64,000 nt of DNA from Hyphomicrobiales bacterium (GTDB lineage: Bacteria; Pseudomonadota; Alphaproteobacteria; JAPOUT01). Below, one piece after another: positions 58,364-64,000 of the stretch. The position numbers and the translations under genes were made by a program. A model generated the notes under the pieces. The model saw only the letters and a program-made list of their open reading frames with translations, made no database searches and was not told the origin of the DNA. The stretch's first letter is position 1; each line of letters opens with the position of its first letter. The stretch is from NCBI GenBank assembly GCA_026708505.1, contig JAPOUU010000102.1, positions 1 to 64,000 on the forward strand, written 5' to 3'.

Positions 58364-59866
58364 CTAGGGTTCGGGATCGTAAAGCAAGCGGGCAATGGCT
58401 TGTTTCCATCCGCTGTAGAGCTTGTCCGCATCCACGGAATCGACCGCGGGCTCAAATCGTTTTTCAAGCACCCAATCCGCCGCAAACGCGTCCGGCGCCG
58501 GACATATGCCGGCGGCAAGGCCGGCCAGATAAGCCGCCCCGAGCGCCGTTGTTTCGGTCACAACCGGACGATCCACGGGCGCGCCAAGCTGATCCGACAG
58601 CCTTTGCACCAACCAGTCATTGGCAACCATTCCGCCGTCAATGCGCAGAACGGTATCGCCGTCACTATCCCAATCCGCGTTCATTGCCTCAATTAAATCG
58701 CGCGTCTGAAAGGCGACGCTTTCCAATGCGGCCTTGGCAATTTCAGCCGGTCCCGTATTCCGTGTCAGGCCAAATATCGCGCCCCGGCAATCGGTATTCC
58801 AGTATGGAGCGCCAAGCCCGGTAAAGGCCGGCACAAAATAAACCTGTTCGGTATCACTGGCAGCCTCGGCGAGCGTTTGCGTCTCCGGTGCCGAAGATAT
58901 GATTTTCAAACCGTCACGCAACCATTGCACAACAGCGCCAACAACGAAAATCGACCCTTCAATCGCGTAAGTCGGCTTGCTGTCGATTTGATAGGCAATT
59001 GTTGTCAGCAGACGGTTGGAAGACGACACGATTTTATCGCCCGTGTTCATCAAGGCAAAACAACCCGTGCCATAGGTCGACTTAATCATGCCGGGCCGGA
59101 AGCAAGCCTGGCCCACGGTTGCCGCCTGCTGGTCTCCGGCAACGCCAAGGATGGGAATGCCGACCGAGTCAAAAATATCCGCCTTGGTGGTGCCGAAGTA
59201 CCCGGAACTGTCCTTGACTTCGGGCAGCATGTTTTCCGGAATTTCGAATAATGCCAGCAGATCTTTATCCCAGCACCCTTCCGAAATATTGTAGAGCATG
59301 GTGCGCGCCGCATTCGTTGCATCGGTGACATGCGCCTCGCCGCCGGTTAGGCGCCATATGATGTAACTATCGACGGTGCCGAACATCAAATCCCCTGCTT
59401 CGGCGCGCGCCCTGGCACCGTCAACATGGGTCAAAATCCAGTTCAGTTTTGTTGCCGAAAAATAAGGATCGAGAAGCAGTCCGGTTTTTTTCGACACCGT
59501 CTCTTCATGTCCGGCGGCTTTGAGGCCGCGGCAATAGTCGGCGCTGCGCCGATCCTGCCAGACGATTGCGGGATACACCGCTTCGCCCGTGTTTTTATCC
59601 CAGACAATCGTGGTTTCGCGCTGATTCGTTATGCCGATAGCGGCGATGTCGGAAGCCGTAATCTGCCGGTCCTTGATCGCCTTCCGGCACATGTCGATTG
59701 TTGTTGACCACAAGTCTTCGGGATCGTGTTCAACCCATCCCGACTGCGGAAAATGCTGGGGAAATTCGGTTTGCGCAACGGTCTTCGGTCTGAGTTTGCC
59801 GTCAAAAACAATGGCACGGCTGGATGTTGTGCCCTGGTCAATTGCCAAAATGAAACGCTCTTTCAT
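58364..59866 (-). CDS. glpK: Glycerol kinase
   Basis: This 500-residue FGGY-family kinase phosphorylates glycerol to sn-glycerol 3-phosphate. It has the N-terminal ATP motif [13 protein letters not shown], the substrate block [13 protein letters not shown] and the C-terminal FGGY signature region ending [15 protein letters not shown]. It is last in the glycerol transport operon, 24 bases after the DUF2160 gene. Confidence 0.95.
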   Translation of the reverse strand: MKERFILAIDQGTTSSRAIVFDGKLRPKTVAQTEFPQHFPQSGWVEHDPEDLWSTTIDMCRKAIKDRQITASDIAAIGITNQRETTIVWDKNTGEAVYPAIVWQDRRSADYCRGLKAAGHEETVSKKTGLLLDPYFSATKLNWILTHVDGARARAEAGDLMFGTVDSYIIWRLTGGEAHVTDATNAARTMLYNISEGCWDKDLLALFEIPENMLPEVKDSSGYFGTTKADIFDSVGIPILGVAGDQQAATVGQACFRPGMIKSTYGTGCFALMNTGDKIVSSSNRLLTTIAYQIDSKPTYAIEGSIFVVGAVVQWLRDGLKIISSAPETQTLAEAASDTEQVYFVPAFTGLGAPYWNTDCRGAIFGLTRNTGPAEIAKAALESVAFQTRDLIEAMNADWDSDGDTVLRIDGGMVANDWLVQRLSDQLGAPVDRPVVTETTALGAAYLAGLAAGICPAPDAFAADWVLEKRFEPAVDSVDADKLYSGWKQAIARLLYDPEP

Positions 59867-59890
59867 AAAACCTGCCTCAACAAGTACGGC

Positions 59891-60172
59891 CTACACTTTC
59901 CAGAAACAAAAAGCGCTGGCGGCGACTGATATTCCGAGCGGCCACCATAAAGGCGTGCCGACAAGTCCCAACCATATCAAAAAAATATAAGAACTTCCCA
60001 ACAAGGATATGAACAGCCTGTCGCCGCGCGTTGTCGTCAGGCCGAGAATGCCTCTGCGCTCCTGGCCGCCCGGGTATTTGAGTTCCAAAACAACGAGCAC
60101 GCCCATAGCCGAAAAAATTCCAATGAAGACCAATGCGGTCGGCAAAGTCCACGCCATCCAGCTAAGCATCAC
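59891..60172 (-). CDS. DUF2160 family membrane protein of the glycerol transporter
   Basis: This 93-residue protein has three hydrophobic segments, beginning MMLSWMAWTLPTALVFIGIF, with the loop LELKYPGGQERRGILGL. DUF2160 proteins are found in Rhizobium-type glp operons (GlpU position). Its start overlaps the permease end by four bases. Function unknown, presumably structural. Confidence 0.85.
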   Translation of the reverse strand: MMLSWMAWTLPTALVFIGIFSAMGVLVVLELKYPGGQERRGILGLTTTRGDRLFISLLGSSYIFLIWLGLVGTPLWWPLGISVAASAFCFWKV

Positions 60173-60972
60173 ACCCTCCCCATCGCAAAACCGCGGGCGA
60201 TATAATTGCGCACAAAATAAATCACGATGGCGCCGGGGATGATTGTCAGCGTGCCGGCGGCGGCCAACAGCCCAAGTTCATATCCCGCGCTGGACGCCGT
60301 CTTGGTCATCGTCGCCGCAATCGGTTTGGCCGCCACCGCAGTCAGCGTTTTGGCCAAAAGCAATTCAACCCACGAAAACATGAAGCAAAAGAACGCCGCA
60401 ACGCCGACGCCCGCCTTGATTGTGGGCACAAAAATCGTGATGAAGAAACGGGGAAAGGAATAGCCGTCCACATAGGCCGTTTCATCAAGTTCCTTGGGAA
60501 TCGATTGCATGAAGCCTTCAAGAATCCAAACCGCAAGGGGGATGTTGAACAGGCAGTGCGCCAACGCCACCGCAATATGCGTATCGAACAGGCCGACAGC
60601 GGAATAAAGCTGGAAAAAAGGCAGGGCAAACACTGCCGCCGGCGCCATCCGGTTGGTCAGCAGCCAGAAAAACAAATGCTTGTCGCCGAGAAAATTATAA
60701 CGTGAAAACGCATAAGCCGCGGGCAGCGCGACAACCATTGAAATCACCGTGTTGATGGACACATAGAGAATCGAATTTATGTAGCCCCAGTACCAGGTGG
60801 GATCGGTGAAGATGGTGCGATAATTATCCAGCGTCCATGTCTGGGGAAAAAGCGAAAAGCCGGACAAAATTTCACCCGTTGTCTTGAAGCTCATCGCCAC
60901 GAGCCAATAGATCGGCAGCATCAAAAACAAAATATACAGCACGGGCACAATGTGACGTTTTTGCATTTTCAC
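60169..60972 (-). CDS. Glycerol ABC transporter permease GlpQ-like
   Basis: This 267-residue MalG-type permease has six helices and the EAA loop EGFMQSIPKELDETAYVDG that contacts the ATPases. Gene order after GlpP and before DUF2160 matches the glycerol transporter of rhizobia. It starts three bases after GlpP ends. Confidence 0.87.
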   Translation of the reverse strand: MKMQKRHIVPVLYILFLMLPIYWLVAMSFKTTGEILSGFSLFPQTWTLDNYRTIFTDPTWYWGYINSILYVSINTVISMVVALPAAYAFSRYNFLGDKHLFFWLLTNRMAPAAVFALPFFQLYSAVGLFDTHIAVALAHCLFNIPLAVWILEGFMQSIPKELDETAYVDGYSFPRFFITIFVPTIKAGVGVAAFFCFMFSWVELLLAKTLTAVAAKPIAATMTKTASSAGYELGLLAAAGTLTIIPGAIVIYFVRNYIARGFAMGRV

Positions 60973-60975
60973 ACC

Positions 60976-61839
60976 CTAGTTTAGATTGTCCTTGTTCATC
61001 AGCGTGTAGAACAGCCAACTGACAAGCAAAGTTATTGCGAAATAGATGAGGGACATGGCCGCGGCCGGACCCAGATCAAACTGGCCCAGTGCTATCTTGA
61101 CCAAATCAATGGACAGCAAGGTCGTCGAATTGCCGGGGCCTCCGCCCGTCAACACAAAAGGCTCGGTGTAAATGTTAAAACTGTCCATAAAGCGCAACAA
61201 GATTGCAATCGTCAGGACGGTTTTCATCTTGGGCAGCTGGATGTAACGGAAAATGGACCAGTTGGACGCGCCATCCGTCTTGGCGGCCTGGTAATAGGCC
61301 TCGGGTATGGAAACCAGGCCGGCATAGCTGAGCAAAACGACAAGCGAGGTCCAGTGCCACGCATCCATGACGATAATCGTAACCCATGCGGCGACAGGAT
61401 CCTGCGTCATGTTGTAATTAACGCCGAGAACATCATTCAGAAAATAACCGGCCAGACCAATCTTCGGCAGGGTGAAGATGTTCCACATTGCGCCAACGAC
61501 ATTCCAGGGGATGAGCATCGGCAAAGCCATCGCAACAAGGCAGACCGACACCCAGACGCCTTTGCGCGGCATCGAAAGAGCGATGGCGATGCCGAGCGGC
61601 ACCTCAATGAGCAGAATCAGTCCGGTAAACAGAAATTGCCGCCCGAGCGCCGCATGAAAACGATCCGAGCGGAGAATGTTTTCAAACCAATCGAGCCCCT
61701 GCCAGAAAAACAGATTGTTTCCAAACGTTTCCTGCACCGAATAATTGACCACCGTCATCATCGGAACGAGTGCATTGAAAGCCACAAGAAACAGCACCGG
61801 CAGAACAAAGAACCATGCTTTCTGATTATGTGTTTTCAT
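60976..61839 (-). CDS. Glycerol ABC transporter permease GlpP-like
   Basis: This 287-residue MalF-type permease has six helices, a long first periplasmic loop, and the EAA loop SIPEAYYQAAKTDGASNWSIF. It is nine bases after the GlpT-like ATPase. The motif FVLTGGGPGNSTTLL is typical of sugar/polyol permeases. Confidence 0.87.
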   Translation of the reverse strand: MKTHNQKAWFFVLPVLFLVAFNALVPMMTVVNYSVQETFGNNLFFWQGLDWFENILRSDRFHAALGRQFLFTGLILLIEVPLGIAIALSMPRKGVWVSVCLVAMALPMLIPWNVVGAMWNIFTLPKIGLAGYFLNDVLGVNYNMTQDPVAAWVTIIVMDAWHWTSLVVLLSYAGLVSIPEAYYQAAKTDGASNWSIFRYIQLPKMKTVLTIAILLRFMDSFNIYTEPFVLTGGGPGNSTTLLSIDLVKIALGQFDLGPAAAMSLIYFAITLLVSWLFYTLMNKDNLN

Positions 61840-61848
61840 CGTCCGGCC

Positions 61849-62919
61849 CTATATCTCGGTTGCCAGCCAGCCGTCGCAATAAAGGCGGGTTTGATCCTGT
61901 CGAAACGACAATTTGACGGATTCGCCCTTATGGGGAACATCGCCTTCTATAATCGCCGCCAGTTTGGTGTCGCCGACCATTGCCTGCACGACGTTATGCC
62001 GGCCCACGTCGGATACTTTCACAACGACGGCATCAAGCCCGGCGTCGCTGATCGTGACAAATTCCGGCCGGATGCCGATTTCGGCGCGCCCGCTTGCATC
62101 GGCGCGGACAGGCCCTTCCAGCGGCACGGGACTGCCTTGGAAAAACGCGCCTCTGTTCCGCAATTCGCACGGCAGAACGTTCATGCCCGGCGAACCGATG
62201 AAATGCCCGACAAAAGTGTGCGCCGGACGGGCAAACAGATCGACCGGCGTGCCAATCTGCACAATTTCGCCTTCATCCATCACAACGACCTGGTCGGCAA
62301 AGGTAAGCGCTTCGGTCTGGTCGTGCGTTACATAGATCATCGTGTGTTTGACGCGCTGATGCAGTTCTTTGAGCTTGGAGCGCAATTTCCATTTCAGGTG
62401 CGGGTCAATGACGGTCAGAGGCTCGTCAAACATCACAACGTTCACATCGTCGCGGACAAGCCCGCGTCCCATCGACAGTTTCTGCTTGTTGTCCGGCGAC
62501 AGACCGGATGCACGACGATCAAGCATGTTCTCAACCTCGAGCAGGCGGGCAATTTCCTGCACGCGCCGGTCGATATGCGCCGGATCAACACCGCGGTTAC
62601 GCAACGGAAAAGCTAAATTGTCATAAACCGTCATGGTGTCGTAAATCACCGGAAACTGGAATACCTGGGCTATATTGCGTCGGCCCGGCGTCCAATCGGT
62701 GACGTCCTTCCCGTCAAAAAGAATGCGCCCTTCGGACGGCGTCAAAAGCCCCGAGATGATGTTGAGCAGCGTTGTTTTGCCGCAGCCGGAAGGTCCAAGA
62801 AGCGCATAAGCCCCGCCGTCCTCCCAATCGAGGTCAATGTTCTTGAGCGCGTAATCATCGCGCTTTTCCGGAGCGGGATAATAGCTGTGCCGGAGATTTG
62901 AAAGCGTTATCTTTGCCAT
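61849..62919 (-). CDS. Glycerol ABC transporter ATPase GlpT-like
   Basis: This 356-residue ATPase has Walker A GPSGCGKTT and Walker B VVMFDEPLTVID, with a C-terminal TOBE-type domain. The ABC signature is degenerate (LSPDNKQKLSMGR in place of LSGGQ), as is characteristic of this subunit in GlpST pairs. It likely works as a heterodimer with the adjacent GlpS-like subunit. Confidence 0.88.
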   Translation of the reverse strand: MAKITLSNLRHSYYPAPEKRDDYALKNIDLDWEDGGAYALLGPSGCGKTTLLNIISGLLTPSEGRILFDGKDVTDWTPGRRNIAQVFQFPVIYDTMTVYDNLAFPLRNRGVDPAHIDRRVQEIARLLEVENMLDRRASGLSPDNKQKLSMGRGLVRDDVNVVMFDEPLTVIDPHLKWKLRSKLKELHQRVKHTMIYVTHDQTEALTFADQVVVMDEGEIVQIGTPVDLFARPAHTFVGHFIGSPGMNVLPCELRNRGAFFQGSPVPLEGPVRADASGRAEIGIRPEFVTISDAGLDAVVVKVSDVGRHNVVQAMVGDTKLAAIIEGDVPHKGESVKLSFRQDQTRLYCDGWLATEI

Positions 62920-62922
62920 CGT

Positions 62923-63993
62923 CTAGCGTGCCGCCATCTCGCCGTCCGGCAAAAAGAAAAAGCATTTTTCCGGGTTTATGTAGAAGGTTCTGTCCGTGCC
63001 GGTTTTGTAAGGATGAATGCCATGGGCAAGCGAGACCCAATTCCGTCCGGCAAAAGTGAAATGGGCGCTGCTTTCCGAGCCGCTGAGTTCCGTAACCGTT
63101 ATGGTGCCGCTAACGGCGACATTGGCGGCATCCGACCTTATCGGCAATACATCGTTCGGGCGAATCGCCATGATGTAAGAACCGTCGGCAAGCGCGTTCG
63201 CGGCACCGCCGGCGGTCCATTCAACCGTTGTTTGGTCGAGGCCGATCCTGCCGTCTTTTTTCGTGACGTTTATTTGGTTGATTGGCGGATTGGAAAATAC
63301 ACTGGCCGAGACAAGATTGGCCGGGCGGCGATAAATATCGGCGGTTGGTCCGAACTGCGTTATGCGGCCATCCTGCATCAGGCCGGTTTTACCGCCGAGC
63401 AGCAACGCCTCCTCGGGCTCGGACGTTGCGTAAACAACCACGGTGCCGCGCCCTGCGAATAATTCGGGCAGCTGTTCGCGCAACTCTTCGCGCAATTTGT
63501 AATCCAGGTTGGCCAGCGGCTCATCGAGAAAAACAGCGTTGCTTTCTTTTGCGATCGCGCGCGCCAGCGCCGTGCGCTGCTGCTGTCCGCCGGAAAGCTC
63601 GTGCGGATAACGTTGAAGCATCGGGCGCAATTGCAACAAGCCGGCGACGTCGTCCACACGCCCTTCGATTTCCGATTTTGCCATGCCGGCCACCCGCAGC
63701 GGCGATGCAATATTTTCAAAAACCGTCATATGCGGGTAATTGACGAAAAACTGGTGCACCAAGCTTATATTGCGTTTTTGCGTACTGAGACGTGTTACGT
63801 CCCGGCCGTCCATCATGATTGAACCGGAGGAACAGCGGTCCAGGCCGGCCATAAGTTTGATGAGCGATGTTTTGCCAGCACCGGTTTCACCAAGGAGCAC
63901 GTTAAAATGGCCTGCCTCAAGAGTCAGGCTGGTATCCTTGATATGGGTCCGCCCTTTTACCTTCTTGGTGATATTTTTCAACTCGAGGGCCAT
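62923..63993 (-). CDS. Glycerol ABC transporter ATPase GlpS-like
   Basis: This 356-residue ATPase has Walker A GETGAGKTS, the intact signature LSGGQQQRTALARA and Walker B VFLDEPLANLDYKL. A C-terminal regulatory domain follows. The ATG at 63993 is seven bases from the window edge. The glycerol-3-phosphate dehydrogenase glpD is the usual upstream gene and would lie outside. Confidence 0.88.
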   Translation of the reverse strand: MALELKNITKKVKGRTHIKDTSLTLEAGHFNVLLGETGAGKTSLIKLMAGLDRCSSGSIMMDGRDVTRLSTQKRNISLVHQFFVNYPHMTVFENIASPLRVAGMAKSEIEGRVDDVAGLLQLRPMLQRYPHELSGGQQQRTALARAIAKESNAVFLDEPLANLDYKLREELREQLPELFAGRGTVVVYATSEPEEALLLGGKTGLMQDGRITQFGPTADIYRRPANLVSASVFSNPPINQINVTKKDGRIGLDQTTVEWTAGGAANALADGSYIMAIRPNDVLPIRSDAANVAVSGTITVTELSGSESSAHFTFAGRNWVSLAHGIHPYKTGTDRTFYINPEKCFFFLPDGEMAAR

Positions 63994-64000
63994 AACCCAC

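Overview
The window looks like a chromosomal segment of an alphaproteobacterium. The evidence is gene order and family rather than any single marker: ccmABCD-ccmG next to ftsY-mtaB-dapF, hpf-ptsN, xseB-ispA-dxs beside a class II deacetylase, tig-clpP-clpX-lon, and a GlpSTPQ-type glycerol ABC transporter that is typical of this class. Two heat-shock genes (groES, lon) carry RpoH-type promoters, and no CIRCE element was seen. Most of the window is ordinary, tightly packed, GC-rich core genome with many 4-base start/stop overlaps.

Layout. 1-3.8 kb: start of a secreted protein, then an xsc / beta-hydroxyacid dehydrogenase / pta operon for sulfoacetaldehyde breakdown. 3.86-6.6 kb: cytochrome c maturation genes ccmABCDG. 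6.6-9.7 kb: ftsY, mtaB, dapF. 9.8-12.96 kb: hpf, ptsN, groESL with RpoH promoter and terminator. 12.97-19.2 kb: an AT-rich island with no recognisable core gene. It holds a divergent pair of diverged paralogues, a membrane pentapeptide-repeat protein, a protein with an RNxxxH (HEPN-like) motif, a Panacea antitoxin with a small membrane protein, and orphan ORFs. 19.2-28.6 kb: frmA, dxs, ispA, xseB, deacetylase, tsaC/sua5, FAD oxidoreductase, CDF transporter, SDR. 28.6-32.8 kb: form II CO-dehydrogenase-type operon coxG-S-L-M. 33-36.5 kb: kdsD, ugd, galU for surface polysaccharide precursors. 36.5-41 kb: lytic transglycosylase, a decayed ORF, orphan ybbA, tesA, aceA. 41-47.1 kb: tig, clpP, clpX, lon.

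47.1-47.7 kb is non-coding. It contains inverted repeats, a sigma70-like promoter and a 117-base tRNA-like element with a 44-base insertion at the anticodon loop. 47.7-52.4 kb: amgK-like kinase, the cytochrome bd operon cydP-A-B-X-ybgE, and upstream of it a chain of three tiny overlapping ORFs. 52.5-58.3 kb: ferredoxin-NADP reductase, sulfatase, [2Fe-2S] ferredoxin, EamA transporter, a candidate structured RNA with promoter and terminator, and an MFS transporter. 58.4-64 kb: glycerol uptake operon glpS-T-P-Q-(DUF2160)-glpK, which lacks its binding-protein gene.

Taken together the cell appears to respire with a bd oxidase and c-type cytochromes, uses C2 compounds (isocitrate lyase, Pta, Xsc), glycerol, sulfonates and sulfate or phosphonate esters, and detoxifies formaldehyde. 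The parts least explained by known families are the 13-19 kb island, the tRNA-like element at 47.4 kb, the structured RNA at 56.9 kb and the tiny-ORF chain at 52.0-52.4 kb.
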